DNA of 64,000 nucleotides from Micrococcus flavus. GTDB taxonomy: Bacteria > Actinomycetota > Actinomycetes > Actinomycetales > Micrococcaceae. The stretch covers positions 2,046,001 to 2,110,000 of the forward strand of contig NZ_JACHMC010000001.1 of the NCBI RefSeq assembly GCF_014204815.1, written 5' to 3'. The position numbers and the translations under genes were made by a program. This document shows, piece by piece, positions 19,564-28,975 of this stretch (position 1 is its first letter; every line of letters begins with the position of its first letter). The notes under the pieces were generated by a model that saw nothing but the letters and a program-made list of their open reading frames with translations, was not told the DNA's origin and made no database searches.

Positions 19564-20367
19564 ATGACCGAGCAGAGCACCCCGCAGGAGACCGCCGCCG
19601 AGTCCCCCGTGATCGTCAGCCGAGAGGGCCGAGTGGGCCGCATCCGGCTGAACCGTCCGAAGGCGCTGAACGCGCTCGACGCGGCGACCATGGAGGCCGT
19701 GGTGGCCGCCGCCGTCGCCTTCGACGCCGATCCGGAGGTGGGCGCGATCCTGCTGCTGGGCTCGGAGAAGGCCTTCGCCGCCGGCGCGGACATCAAGGAG
19801 ATGAAGGACAAGGACGGGTCCGAGATGTACGCGGCGGACTGGTTCCGCCGCTGGGAGGACCTCACCCGCCTGCGCATCCCGATCGTGGCGTGCGTGCAGG
19901 GCTACGCCCTCGGCGGCGGCTGCGAGCTGGCCATGATGGCCGACGTGCTCGTGGCCGGGCGATCCGCGAAGTTCGGCCAGCCGGAGATCACCCTCGGCGT
20001 GCTGCCGGGCATGGGCGGCTCCCAGCGCCTGACCAAGTCCGTGGGCAAGGCCAAGGCCATGGACATGGTGCTCACCGGCCGCATGGTGGAGGCCGAGGAG
20101 GCCGAGCGCATGGGCCTGGTGTCCCGCCTGGTGGCGGACGAGGACGCCGTGGCCACCGCCGAGGAGGTCGCCGCGACGATCGCCGGGTTCTCCAAGCCCG
20201 CCGCCATGATGAACAAGGAGGCCGTGCTCAACGCCTTCGAGACCCCGCTCACCCAGGGCCTCGTGTTCGAGCGGCGCGTGTTCCACGGCCTGTTCTCCTC
20301 GGCGGACCAGGCCGAGGGCATGGCCGCCTTCGCGGAGAAGCGCCCCGCGGAGTGGACGCACCGCTGA
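19564..20367 (+). CDS. echA: Enoyl-CoA hydratase
   Basis: 267-aa crotonase-fold enzyme hydrating methacrylyl-CoA or other enoyl-CoAs. LNRPKALNALD near 37, oxyanion hole region FAAGADIKEM near 78, and the catalytic Glu pair in ALGGGCELAMMADV and GQPEITLGVLPGMGGSQRL. ATG 3 nt after the mmsB stop indicates coupling. In the pathway it sits before the hydrolase encoded by the next gene. Confidence 0.93.
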   Translation: MTEQSTPQETAAESPVIVSREGRVGRIRLNRPKALNALDAATMEAVVAAAVAFDADPEVGAILLLGSEKAFAAGADIKEMKDKDGSEMYAADWFRRWEDLTRLRIPIVACVQGYALGGGCELAMMADVLVAGRSAKFGQPEITLGVLPGMGGSQRLTKSVGKAKAMDMVLTGRMVEAEEAERMGLVSRLVADEDAVATAEEVAATIAGFSKPAAMMNKEAVLNAFETPLTQGLVFERRVFHGLFSSADQAEGMAAFAEKRPAEWTHR

Positions 20368-20411
20368 CCCGCGCGCACCCCGCCGCCCGCATCGAGACCC
20401 CAGGAGGACGC

Positions 20412-21530
20412 ATGACCGAGCAGACCGCACCCGAGCAGGAGATCCTGACGGAGGTGGCCGACGGCGTCGGCCTCATCACCCTGAACCGTCCGAAGGCCAT
20501 GAACGCGCTCTCCCGCGGCATGGTGGTGGCGATCCGCGAGCAGCTCGAGGCGTGGTCCGAGGACGACGCGGTGCGCGCCGTCGTGCTGCGCGGGGCGGGT
20601 GAGCGCGGCCTGTGCGCCGGCGGGGACGTGAAGACCCTGCACGGGATGATGACGCAGGGCCGGGCCGCCGAGGCCATGGGCTACTTCCACGACGAGTACC
20701 GGATGAACCACGCGATCGCCGCGTACCCCAAGCCGTACGTGGCGCTCATGGACGGGTTCGTGCTGGGCGGCGGCGTGGGCGTGTCCGCGCACGGCTCGCA
20801 CCGCGTGGTCACCGAGACCACGAAGCTCGGCATGCCGGAGACCGGCATCGGCTTCACGCCCGACGTCGGCGGGTCCTGGCTGCTGGCCCGCGCGCCGCAC
20901 CGCCTGGGCCGCCACCTGGGCCTGACCTCGGAGTTCGCCACGGGGGCGGACGCGATCGCCCTGGGGTTCGCGGACACCCTGGTGGCCTCCTCCGACCTGG
21001 ACGCCGTGGTCGCGGACCTGCGCGCCGCGCTGCGCGGAGCCGACGCTGCGGAGGCCGAGGCGGCGGTGGACGCGGTGCTGGCCCGGCACGCCCAGGAGCC
21101 CGGCGAGGCGCCGCTGATCAAGGCCGCCGCGTGGCTCGAGCCGGCCTACGCGCACGACACCGTGGAGGAAGTCCTCGCGGAGCTGCAGCGGGTGGCCGCC
21201 GAGCACGACGACGCCGCGGTGCGCGAGCACGCGGCCGGGATCGTGCAGACGATCCGCGCCAAGTCCCCCACGTCCGTGAAGGTCACACTCGAGGCGCTGC
21301 GCCGGCTCGAGCAGATCGAGGACGGGGACGTGCGGGACGGCCTGCGCCAGGAGTACCGGATCGCCTCCCACATGGTCCGCCGGCACGACATGGCCGAGGG
21401 CATCCGCGCCCAGCTGGTGGACAAGGACCGGAACCCGCAGTGGGACCCGGCCACCGTGGAGGAGGTGGGCGACGACGTCGTGCAGGCCCACTTCGCCGAG
21501 CCGGCCGACGGCGAGCTCGCCCTGCACTGA
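20412..21530 (+). CDS. 3-hydroxyisobutyryl-CoA hydrolase
   Basis: 372 aa, longer than a hydratase because of the C-terminal extension typical of HIBCH. Releases 3-hydroxyisobutyrate from its CoA ester for MmsB. Motifs: LCAGGDVKTLH near 72, GFVLGGGVGVSAHGSHRVV near 116, PETGIGFTPDVGGSWLLAR near 142, and the HIBCH tail KSPTSVKVTLEAL. ATG follows AGGAGG. Last gene of the operon; a hairpin follows. Confidence 0.9.
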   Translation: MTEQTAPEQEILTEVADGVGLITLNRPKAMNALSRGMVVAIREQLEAWSEDDAVRAVVLRGAGERGLCAGGDVKTLHGMMTQGRAAEAMGYFHDEYRMNHAIAAYPKPYVALMDGFVLGGGVGVSAHGSHRVVTETTKLGMPETGIGFTPDVGGSWLLARAPHRLGRHLGLTSEFATGADAIALGFADTLVASSDLDAVVADLRAALRGADAAEAEAAVDAVLARHAQEPGEAPLIKAAAWLEPAYAHDTVEEVLAELQRVAAEHDDAAVREHAAGIVQTIRAKSPTSVKVTLEALRRLEQIEDGDVRDGLRQEYRIASHMVRRHDMAEGIRAQLVDKDRNPQWDPATVEEVGDDVVQAHFAEPADGELALH

Positions 21531-21540
21531 CCCTCCCTCT

Positions 21541-21582
21541 CGCTTTCGCACGCGGAACAGGCCCTGTTCCGCGTGCAAAAGC
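21541..21582. terminator. Terminator after valine-degradation operon
   Basis: A near-perfect 20-bp inverted repeat (cgcttt-c-gcacgcggaacag and its complement, one mismatch). A partial third copy of the arm (cgtgcgaaaac) follows at about 21601-21613 near the next promoter. Confidence 0.65.
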
Positions 21583-21624
21583 GCCGATTCGCCCGACTCC
21601 ACGTGCGAAAACACGCCGCCCCGG

Positions 21625-21630
21625 TAGGCT
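21625..21630 (+). promoter_or_regulatory. Leaderless -10 box (TAGGCT)
   Basis: TAGGCT ends 6 nt before the GTG at 21637. Confidence 0.5.
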
Positions 21631-21636
21631 CGGCCC

Positions 21637-22599
21637 GTGCCGACCACGACCCCCGCGACCCGACCCGACCCCGCCACCGACCCGCGCCTCAACGGGCCCC
21701 GCCGCCTGCCGCTGGGCCGTCCCGAGCAGCTGTCGGGCCTGCGCCGTCGGGAGACGGTCCGGCTGACCCCGGAGGGGGACCTGCACCCCGCGGACTGGGA
21801 GATCGGCCCGTGGACCCGGGACCTGGACGGCCGCCCCACCGGCGCGGCCACGTGCGTGGCCGTGGACAACCTCACCGCGGTGACCCTGCACTGGGCCGCC
21901 GAGAACGCCATGACCGCGGTGGTCACCACGCAGCTGCAGATCAACGTCCTGCGCCCCCTGCCGGCCTTCGACCCGGCCGACCCCGCCGACCGGCCCCGCC
22001 TGGCCATGCTCGGCGTCCCCCTGATGCACGACTCCCTGGGCGGCGCGGCCCGCGGCCTGCTCGTGGACGACGCCGGCACCCCCTATGTGGAGGCCACCGG
22101 CTGGTTCCAGGCCGTGGACGGCATCCAGTCGGCCGGCCGGGAGGCGTTCATCGAGCGGGCCGCCCGGCCGATCGCCGAGGCGGACCGGGACTCGATGGCC
22201 ACGGTGACCGCCGTCGTCGCGGAGACCGTCCCCGCGCCGCGCCCGGGCGAGCGTCCCGCGGTGACCGAGGACGCGGTGGAGGGGCTGCGGTTCCGGCACG
22301 AGCCCGCCCTGGACAATCCCGGGGCCATGACGCACGGCGGCATCCAGACCATGCGGGCCGTGCTGGCCGCGCAGGCCGCCCTGCCGGACCGGCAGGAGTA
22401 CGACGTGCAGGCCGTGCAGGTGGTGTTCGCCCGCCCCGGGCTCGGCGAGCAGGTGGCCCTGACGCGCGTGCGGCACGCCGGCCGGAGCCTGCGGATCGTG
22501 GAGGTGGAGCTGGTGGGCATGGACCCGGGGACCGGCGCGCCGCTGGCCGGCAGGCCGTCCATCCAGGCCCAGGTCAGCTTCCGCGCCGCGCAGCGCTGA
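21637..22599 (+). CDS. Acyl-CoA thioesterase-like double-hotdog protein
   Basis: 320 aa containing two hotdog-like halves. The second has NPGAMTHGGIQTM near residue 228, resembling the HGG helix of PaaI-type thioesterases, and LGEQVALTRVRHAGRSLRIVEVE. The first half has AATCVAVDNLTAV. It probably hydrolyses acyl-CoA esters, fitting the neighbouring acyl-CoA genes, but the substrate is unknown. The GTG start follows a -10 box by 6 nt, and no ribosome site is present. Confidence 0.65.
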   Translation: MPTTTPATRPDPATDPRLNGPRRLPLGRPEQLSGLRRRETVRLTPEGDLHPADWEIGPWTRDLDGRPTGAATCVAVDNLTAVTLHWAAENAMTAVVTTQLQINVLRPLPAFDPADPADRPRLAMLGVPLMHDSLGGAARGLLVDDAGTPYVEATGWFQAVDGIQSAGREAFIERAARPIAEADRDSMATVTAVVAETVPAPRPGERPAVTEDAVEGLRFRHEPALDNPGAMTHGGIQTMRAVLAAQAALPDRQEYDVQAVQVVFARPGLGEQVALTRVRHAGRSLRIVEVELVGMDPGTGAPLAGRPSIQAQVSFRAAQR

Positions 22600-22625
22600 C
22601 CCCGCCCGGCTCCTCGGGCGGGGTC
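22598..22625. terminator. Convergent hairpin terminator
   Basis: 11-bp arms gaccccgcccg/cgggcggggtc with a 6-nt loop, overlapping the stop of the thioesterase gene and facing the cytochrome gene. Confidence 0.7.
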
Positions 22626-22632
22626 TGCCTGC

Positions 22633-24345
22633 TCAGCGCCCAACGCGCCCGAACCGCTCGGCCACCGGGGAGACGATCGCGGGCTTCAGCAGCACCCACG
22701 CCGCCGCCGTCACGGCGCAGGCCCCGAGGAACGCCACGAGGCCCCACGCGTCCGCGGCGTCCCGTGCCAGGAACATCGTGTTGAGGTTGTGCAGGACGCC
22801 GGAGAGCAGTATGAGCGTCACGTGCACGACGATGAACGCGACGAACAGCACCATCACCGGGAAGTGCACCCGACGGGCGAGCTCCATGGGGAACGCCCGG
22901 TTCAGGCCCGCGTTCTCGGCGGGCCACCAGCTGGACATGCGGAACCCGGTCACGGCGGCCAGCGGCGCCAGGACGAAGACCACGCCGGCGTAGGCCGTCA
23001 TCTGGAGGGCGTTGTAGTGCACCCAGCCGTCGTGGGCGGGCCAGTCCAGGGTGGCGTACTGCAGCGCGGTGGAGGCCATGTGCATCGGGGTGGCCGGATC
23101 CGTGGGGATCAGCCGCATCCAGTGCCCGGTGGCGAAGACCAGCACCACGAACACCAGGCCGTTGAGCAGCCACAGCGCGTCCAGGGCCTGGTGGATCCAG
23201 ATGGTCAGGGAGAACTTCTTGCCCGTGCTGCCGGGCGGGGCGAACAGGCCGGGCTTCGTCGGGGTGAAGTTGGCCGGCGGCCGCGTCTCCTGCCGCACCT
23301 GCAGACCCGTGCGGATGATGAGCACCATCAGGAACGCGTTCAGGAAGTGCTGCCAGGCCAGCCACGCCGGGATGCCGACGGGCGTGGCCTCCGGGTGCAC
23401 GGGAACGCCCGGGTACCGGGCCACGAACTCGGCCACCGCGGGCACGGTGATCAGCCAGCGCGCGCCGAGCACGGCCAGCAGGCCCAGCACGACGACGCCG
23501 CCCACCGCCACGCCGAGGCGTCGCCGCAGCGACGGGGCGGGCTTGTCCTTCTCGCCCCGGGATGTGCGTGCAGACGCGGGCGGGGAGGGGACGGACGAGG
23601 CCGGCGGGGCCTCGCGGGTGGCCGCGGCCGTGGCGGCGGAGGCGCCGGAGGCGGCCGGATCGGATGCGGGTGCCGGGGCCTCAGCCGCGGGTGCCGGGGC
23701 CTCAGCCGCAGCTGGGGCCGGCGTCACGGGTTCGGCCGACACCGCCTGCGCGACAGGCTCGACCGTCACGGTCGGGGCGGCTGGCGCCGCCTCGGGGACG
23801 GGGGCGACGGGCGGCTCCACGGCCATCGGCTCCGCGGCCGCCGGAGGCCAGGGGATGCCGCGGAAGGCGGTGTACCCGGCCATGCGGCGGCCCGGTTCGC
23901 GGGCTGGGGAAGTCATGGACGCCGCCGCGTCCGACGATGTGGGGACGGACGGCGCGACGGGGGCGGCCTCCGGCGCGGGTGCGGGTGCGGTCGCGACAGG
24001 CGCCTCCTCCGCGGCGAGGGCGCTCGCCGGGACCACGTCCGGCACGGCGGACGCGACCGGCGCCGCCGTCGTCCGCGGCGGCCACGGCGTCCCACGGAAC
24101 GCGGTGTAGCCGGCCATGCGCTGGCCCGGCCCATGGGCGGCGACGGGCTCGGCCGCAGACGCCGGGGCCACCGTCGCCGCAGGGGCAGCGTCCACGACCG
24201 CCGTGCGGTCGGCCTCGACCGGCGCGGCCGGCACACGGGCGGGCGCGGACGCCGTCGTCGTCGTCACCGGCTCGGCCGGGACGGCCCCGGCGGGAGGCCA
24301 GGGCGCGCCTCGGAACTCGGTGTACCCCTGCATGCGCTGCGGCAC
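22633..24345 (-). CDS. b-type cytochrome membrane protein with N-terminal repeat motif
   Basis: 570 aa. Residues 1-280 are a Pro/Ala-rich region carrying three copies of RMxGYTxFRGxPWPP (about residues 4-18, 76-90 and 154-168). Residues 283-560 form a cytochrome b561/formate-dehydrogenase-gamma-like domain with four or five helices and conserved His in [24 protein letters not shown] and IVVHVTL, suited to bind two hemes. It probably passes electrons between a soluble partner and the quinone pool. GTG start after AAGGGG. It lies 29 nt downstream of etfA, suggesting a link to ETF, but no dehydrogenase partner is adjacent. Confidence 0.65.
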   Translation of the reverse strand: MPQRMQGYTEFRGAPWPPAGAVPAEPVTTTTASAPARVPAAPVEADRTAVVDAAPAATVAPASAAEPVAAHGPGQRMAGYTAFRGTPWPPRTTAAPVASAVPDVVPASALAAEEAPVATAPAPAPEAAPVAPSVPTSSDAAASMTSPAREPGRRMAGYTAFRGIPWPPAAAEPMAVEPPVAPVPEAAPAAPTVTVEPVAQAVSAEPVTPAPAAAEAPAPAAEAPAPASDPAASGASAATAAATREAPPASSVPSPPASARTSRGEKDKPAPSLRRRLGVAVGGVVVLGLLAVLGARWLITVPAVAEFVARYPGVPVHPEATPVGIPAWLAWQHFLNAFLMVLIIRTGLQVRQETRPPANFTPTKPGLFAPPGSTGKKFSLTIWIHQALDALWLLNGLVFVVLVFATGHWMRLIPTDPATPMHMASTALQYATLDWPAHDGWVHYNALQMTAYAGVVFVLAPLAAVTGFRMSSWWPAENAGLNRAFPMELARRVHFPVMVLFVAFIVVHVTLILLSGVLHNLNTMFLARDAADAWGLVAFLGACAVTAAAWVLLKPAIVSPVAERFGRVGR

Positions 24346-24374
24346 GGTGCGGTCCCCTTCCCGGGAGAGGCGGC

Positions 24375-25385
24375 TCAGCCGCGGCGGGCGTCGAGCCGGG
24401 CGATCAGCTGCGGGACGACCTCGAACACGTCGCCCACCACGCCGAAGTCGGCGTGGTCGAAGATCTCGGCGTCCTCGTTGGAGTCGATGGCCACGATGGT
24501 CTTGGAGGTCTTCATGCCGGCCAGATGCTGGATGGCCCCGGAGATGCCCAGGGAGATGTACAGGTCCGGCGCCACGATCACGCCGGTCTGGCCCACCTGC
24601 CGGTCGGCGCTCGTGAAGCCGGAGTCGACGGCGGCGCGGGAGGCGCCCACGGCGGCCCCCAGCGCGTCGGCGAGGGGCTCCACGAGGGTGGTGAACCCCT
24701 CCTCCGAGCCCACGCCGCGGCCGCCGGCCACCACCGTCTTGGCGGTGCGCAGCGCGGGGCGGTCCGAGGACATCTCCACCGGATCGGAGGAGCGGATCTG
24801 CGCGCCCGCGGCGACGGCCCGCTCCCCCACCTCGAGCGGCCGGACCTCGGGGGCGGCCACGGGCTGCGCCCGCTCCTCCACCGCGCCCGGGCGCAGGGTG
24901 ACGATGTTGGGCCCGCCCTCCACGGTGGACTCGGCCAGGACATCGCCGCCGAAGACGGAGTGCTGGGCGACGATCTCGCCGTCCTGACGTCGCAGCGCCA
25001 CGGCGTCCGCGGTGACGGCGCCGTGCGCGCGCACGGCCAGGCGGCCGGCGATCGTGCGGGACTCCGGGGAGTTGGGCAGCACCACGGCCTCGGGCAGCAC
25101 GGCCTCGATCGCGGCGGCGAGCGCGGCCACCTCGGCCGAGCCCATCGTGGTGCCCACGTGCTCGGACACGGCGGTGTGCACGACGACGGCGCCCAGCTCG
25201 CCCAGACGGGCCACGAGGGCGTCCGGGGCGGCGTCGCCGGCGGCGTCCGGGGCGGTCACGAGGACCGCGTGCGGCACGCCCACCTGGGCGGCCGCGCCGA
25301 GGGCGTCGGCCACGGCGGCGCGCAGGGTGCCGGCCGCCGTCAGCTCGGCCAGCACCACGACAGGGGTGTTCGGGGTGTCGGTCAT
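24375..25385 (-). CDS. etfA: Electron transfer flavoprotein alpha subunit
   Basis: 336 aa. With EtfB it accepts electrons from acyl-CoA dehydrogenases and delivers them to the respiratory chain. The C-terminal FAD domain has [12 protein letters not shown] near 222 and [20 protein letters not shown] with QHLAGM near 277, the ETF-alpha signature. ATG at 25385 follows AGGAG, 28 nt after etfB. Its likely electron donors include the dehydrogenase at 12471-13646. Confidence 0.95.
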   Translation of the reverse strand: MTDTPNTPVVVLAELTAAGTLRAAVADALGAAAQVGVPHAVLVTAPDAAGDAAPDALVARLGELGAVVVHTAVSEHVGTTMGSAEVAALAAAIEAVLPEAVVLPNSPESRTIAGRLAVRAHGAVTADAVALRRQDGEIVAQHSVFGGDVLAESTVEGGPNIVTLRPGAVEERAQPVAAPEVRPLEVGERAVAAGAQIRSSDPVEMSSDRPALRTAKTVVAGGRGVGSEEGFTTLVEPLADALGAAVGASRAAVDSGFTSADRQVGQTGVIVAPDLYISLGISGAIQHLAGMKTSKTIVAIDSNEDAEIFDHADFGVVGDVFEVVPQLIARLDARRG

Positions 25386-25413
25386 GACGTCTCCTGGGGT
25401 GAGTCGCGCGGGG

Positions 25414-26196
25414 TCAGACGAGGCGGCGCTCGGCGAGGAAGGCGACGACCTGCTCGGCCGCCGTGCCGTCGTCGACGATCTTCGGCCCGGCCTGGCGCTC
25501 GGGGCGCGCGGCGGCCGAGACCATCACGGAGCGGCGGTCCGCCTCGAGCGGGCCGGCGGTCAGGCCCAGGTCCGCGAGGGTGAGGGTCTCGAGCGGCTTC
25601 TTCTTGGCCGCCATGATGTTCTTGAAGTTCGGGAACCGCGGCTCGGCCGTCTTCTCGGTCAGCGCCACCACGGCGGGCACCGGCACGGCGGCCTGCAGGC
25701 GGGCGTCCTCCGTCACGACGGTGCCGGTGATCTCCTCGGCCGTGATGGCGATCGCCTCGGCGTGGGGCAGGATCGGCCGGTCCAGGGTCTCGGCCACCAT
25801 GGCCGGGACCACACCGGAGCTGCCGTCCGTCGAGAGGTTGCCGGCCAGGACCACGTCCGCCCCGATCCGCTCCACCGCCGCCGCGAGCACGCGGGCCGTC
25901 TGCCACGCGTCGGACCACGCGAGGGCCTCGTCGGTGACGTGCACTGCGGCGTCGGCACCCATGGCCAGCATCTTGCGCAGCGTCTTGGTGGCGTCCGCCG
26001 GGCCCATGGTCACGGCCACGATCTCGGCGTCCCCGCCGGCGTCGCGGTGGCCCAGGGCCACCTCCATGACGCGCTCGTTGATCTCGTCCGGCACGGGCTC
26101 GGCGGCACCGTCACGGACCACCATGCCGGTGTCCATGTCCAGGGTGCGGTCCTGCCAGGTGTCCGGGACCTGCTTGGCCAGAACGGCGATCTTCAC
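25414..26196 (-). CDS. etfB: Electron transfer flavoprotein beta subunit
   Basis: 260 aa. AMP-binding subunit of ETF: begins [12 protein letters not shown], with [22 protein letters not shown] near 46, [20 protein letters not shown] near 120, and the family segment [24 protein letters not shown] near 175. GTG start at 26196 after GAGGAGGAG. First gene of an etfB-etfA-cytochrome unit. Confidence 0.95.
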   Translation of the reverse strand: MKIAVLAKQVPDTWQDRTLDMDTGMVVRDGAAEPVPDEINERVMEVALGHRDAGGDAEIVAVTMGPADATKTLRKMLAMGADAAVHVTDEALAWSDAWQTARVLAAAVERIGADVVLAGNLSTDGSSGVVPAMVAETLDRPILPHAEAIAITAEEITGTVVTEDARLQAAVPVPAVVALTEKTAEPRFPNFKNIMAAKKKPLETLTLADLGLTAGPLEADRRSVMVSAAARPERQAGPKIVDDGTAAEQVVAFLAERRLV

Positions 26197-26345
26197 GCGC
26201 GACTCCTCCTCGAATCGATGGCCGCGGCGCCGGGTGTGGTGGCGGTGCGGCCAGGCCGGTCTTCCCAGGCTACCGGCGCGGCTCGCCCCTGCCCACGCCG
26301 GGGACGGGTCCGCTCTGCGCCCTCGGCGGACAAGCACCCCTGGGC

Positions 26346-26351
26346 TAGCCT
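26346..26351 (+). promoter_or_regulatory. Near-leaderless -10 box (TAGCCT)
   Basis: TAGCCT ends 8 nt before the ATG at 26360. Confidence 0.45.
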
Positions 26352-26359
26352 GAGGCACC

Positions 26360-27265
26360 ATGCACGCCTCGGACGCCGCCACGCCCGCTCCGGCCCGGGC
26401 CGCCGCCTCGCTGCTGCTGCTCCGGGACGGGGTCGCCGGTCTCGAGGTCTTCCACGTGCGGCGCGCGGCCACCATGGCCTTCAGCGCGCACGCCACCGCG
26501 TTCCCCGGCGGGCGGGTGGACCCCGCCGACGACGCCGCCCTCGCCCCCGCCGTCACGGGCGCCCCCGGCGCGGCGGACCTCGACGCGTGGGCCCGTCGCC
26601 TCGGCCTCGCGGACCGCCCGGTCGAGACCCAGGCCGAGGACGAGCCGGCGACGGTGGCGGCCCGGTTCCTGGCCGCCGTCGTCCGAGAGACCTTCGAGGA
26701 GACCGGAGTGCTGCTGGCCCGCAGCGCCGACGGCGCCCCCGCCGGCGCGGAGACGGCCGCCGCGCTGGCGCCGCGGCGGGCGGCGGTGGAGCGGCACGAG
26801 CAGGACTTCGTGGCACTGCTCGCCGAGCACGGCCTGGTCCCCGACGCCTCGGGCCTGCGGGCGTGGCAGCGCTGGATCACGCCGATCAGCGTGCCCCGCC
26901 GGTACGACACGGCGTTCTTCCTGGTGGCCGTGCCCGAGGGCCAGGAGCCGGACCGACTGACCACGGAGGCGACGGAGCACGGCTGGGCCACGCCCGCGGC
27001 GCTGATCGAGGCGTTCCGCGCCGGGGAGGTCAACCTCATGACGCCCACGTGGGCGCAGCTGCGGGCCCTGCGGGACGTCGGGTCCGTGGCCGAGGCCCTC
27101 GAGGCCGGCGCGGCGGACACCCCGATCCCCGTGGTCCAGCTGGTGCCGGACCGCTCCCCCGACGAGCGCGGGGACGAGTTCGCCCACGCGGACGAGTACC
27201 TCGCCGACCAGTGGTCCTTCCGGGCGCACGCACGTGTGGTCGAGACCCCGGACAACATCCTCTGA
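26360..27265 (+). CDS. Nudix hydrolase with insertion
   Basis: 301 aa. The Nudix signature is split: FPGGRVDP near residue 49, then an insertion of about 50 residues, then VVRETFEETGVLL near 110, which supplies the REXXEEXG metal-binding Glu residues. This arrangement resembles NUDT7/NUDT19-like acyl-CoA or nucleotide diphosphatases, and a CoA-ester role would suit the neighbourhood, but the substrate is unproven. The C-terminal half (TPISVPRRYDTAFFLV) completes the fold. Start set by the -10 box. Confidence 0.8.
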   Translation: MHASDAATPAPARAAASLLLLRDGVAGLEVFHVRRAATMAFSAHATAFPGGRVDPADDAALAPAVTGAPGAADLDAWARRLGLADRPVETQAEDEPATVAARFLAAVVRETFEETGVLLARSADGAPAGAETAAALAPRRAAVERHEQDFVALLAEHGLVPDASGLRAWQRWITPISVPRRYDTAFFLVAVPEGQEPDRLTTEATEHGWATPAALIEAFRAGEVNLMTPTWAQLRALRDVGSVAEALEAGAADTPIPVVQLVPDRSPDERGDEFAHADEYLADQWSFRAHARVVETPDNIL

Positions 27266-27340
27266 CCAGGGGCGATGCCGGACGGAGAGGGCTTCGCCGG
27301 CCATCGTGGCGCCCTCCTGGGCGCGTCCGTCCGCGACCCC

Positions 27341-27346
27341 TACGCT
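27341..27346 (+). promoter_or_regulatory. Candidate -10 box for sdaA
   Basis: TACGCT, giving a transcript with a leader of about 90 nt before the GTG at 27441. Confidence 0.4.
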
Positions 27347-27440
27347 TGACCCGGGCGCGATCCGCCCCGACCCCCGGCCGGCACGCCGCCCCGGACACCG
27401 CCACACCGCGCCGCACCCGGGGCGCAGAAGGGAGCCCTCC

Positions 27441-28862
27441 GTGGCACTGAGCATCCTGGACCTGTTCTCCATCGGCATCGGCCCGTCCTCGTCCCACACC
27501 GTGGGACCCATGCGCGCGGCGCGCCGCTTCACGTACGTCCTCGAGCGTGAGGGCCTCCTGGAGTCCACCGCCCGCATCAAGGGCGAGCTCTTCGGCTCCC
27601 TCTCCGCCACCGGCGTGGGCCACGGCTCGGACATGGCCGTGATCCTGGGCCTGTGCGGCCACGACCCGGAGACCATCGACCCCGACGCGGCCGCGCCGCA
27701 GGTCACCCGCTGCGTCGAGGAGCGCACGCTGCCGCTGGCGGGGGTGCGCCAGATCCCCTTCGACCGCCCCAAGGACCTCGTCCTGCACATGCGCAGGAGC
27801 CTGCCGGGGCACCCCAACGGCATACGCTTCACCGCGTTCGACGCCGCCGGTGAGGTCCTGGTGACCCGCGAGTACTACTCGGTGGGCGGCGGCTTCGTGG
27901 TCACCGACGAGGAGCTGAACGCGGAGCTGGACGAGACCCAGGACGTCACCCGCCATGGCGAGGACCCCGAACCCCACCCCTTCTCCACCGGCGTCGAGCT
28001 GCTCTCCCAGTGCGAGATCCACGGCAAGTCCATCGCGGACGTGATGCGGGCCAACGAGGCCTCCCGCGGCGACCTCGCGGAGATCGAGGCGAAGGTCCTG
28101 GAGATCTGGGACGTCATGCAGCAGTGCGTGGACAACGGCCTGCGCCGCACCGAGCCGATCCTGCCGGGAGGGCTCAAGGTGAAGCGCCGCGCCCCCGGCC
28201 TGCACGCGCAGCTGGCGCAGAAGGGGAAGGACGGCAAGGACAAGGACCCCATGTGGGCCATGGAGTGGGTCAACCTCTTCGCTCTCGCGGTGAACGAGGA
28301 GAACGCCTCCTTCGGCCGCATCGTCACGGCCCCCACCAACGGCGCCGCCGGCATCATCCCGGCCGTCCTCCACTACTACGACCGCTTCGTGCTGGCCGAG
28401 GACACCCCGGACGAGGAGCGCCGCACGAAGATCCTGGACTTCCTGTTCACGGCTGCGGCCATCGGCATCCTCTACAAGCGCAACGCGTCCATCTCGGGTG
28501 CCGAGGTCGGCTGCCAGGGCGAGGTCGGCTCGGCCTGCTCGATGGCGGCCGGCGCCCTGTGCGCCGTCCTCGGCGGAACCCCGCTGCAGGTGGAGAACGC
28601 CGCGGAGATCGGGATCGAGCACAACCTCGGCCTGACCTGCGATCCCGTCGGCGGCCTGGTGCAGGTCCCCTGCATCGAGCGCAACGCGATCGCCTCCGTG
28701 AAGGCCATCAACGCGGCCCGCCTGGCCCTGGTCGGCGACGGCGACCACCGCGTCACCCTCGACCAGGCCATCCGGACGATGCGCGACACCGGCGCGGACA
28801 TGAAGTCCAAGTACAAGGAGACCTCGCGCGGCGGCCTCGCCGTGAACGTCCCCGCGTGCTGA
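27441..28862 (+). CDS. sdaA: L-serine ammonia-lyase (serine dehydratase)
   Basis: 473-aa single-chain bacterial serine dehydratase, [4Fe-4S]-type, converting L-serine to pyruvate and ammonia. LFSIGIGPSSSHTVGPMRAA at the N-terminus is diagnostic. The alpha-type half has EVGCQGEVGSACSMAAGAL and CDPVGGLVQVPCIERNA, whose Cys residues ligate the cluster. GTG at 27441 after AAGGGAG; the longer upstream open frame lacks family features. Metabolically it continues the route from glycine (gcvPT) through serine to pyruvate. Confidence 0.95.
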   Translation: MALSILDLFSIGIGPSSSHTVGPMRAARRFTYVLEREGLLESTARIKGELFGSLSATGVGHGSDMAVILGLCGHDPETIDPDAAAPQVTRCVEERTLPLAGVRQIPFDRPKDLVLHMRRSLPGHPNGIRFTAFDAAGEVLVTREYYSVGGGFVVTDEELNAELDETQDVTRHGEDPEPHPFSTGVELLSQCEIHGKSIADVMRANEASRGDLAEIEAKVLEIWDVMQQCVDNGLRRTEPILPGGLKVKRRAPGLHAQLAQKGKDGKDKDPMWAMEWVNLFALAVNEENASFGRIVTAPTNGAAGIIPAVLHYYDRFVLAEDTPDEERRTKILDFLFTAAAIGILYKRNASISGAEVGCQGEVGSACSMAAGALCAVLGGTPLQVENAAEIGIEHNLGLTCDPVGGLVQVPCIERNAIASVKAINAARLALVGDGDHRVTLDQAIRTMRDTGADMKSKYKETSRGGLAVNVPAC

Positions 28863-28930
28863 GCCGCAGCCGAGGGGCGGGGCCCGGTCGGGACGGGGCA
28901 CGGCCCCGCGACCGGGGCCCTGCCCTCCGA

Positions 28931-28936
28931 TAGGCT
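28931..28936 (+). promoter_or_regulatory. Candidate -10 box (TAGGCT)
   Basis: TAGGCT with a transcription start near 28943, leaving a leader of about 33 nt that contains the gagagg ribosome site of the next gene. Confidence 0.45.
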
Positions 28937-28975
28937 GGTCGGGATCCCCACCCGACGTCTCCGAGAGGAACACCC

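Noticed and set aside
22789-24987. A long plus-strand frame opposite the cytochrome and etfA
   Set aside because: The minus-strand frames have clear family motifs; this one is composition-driven.
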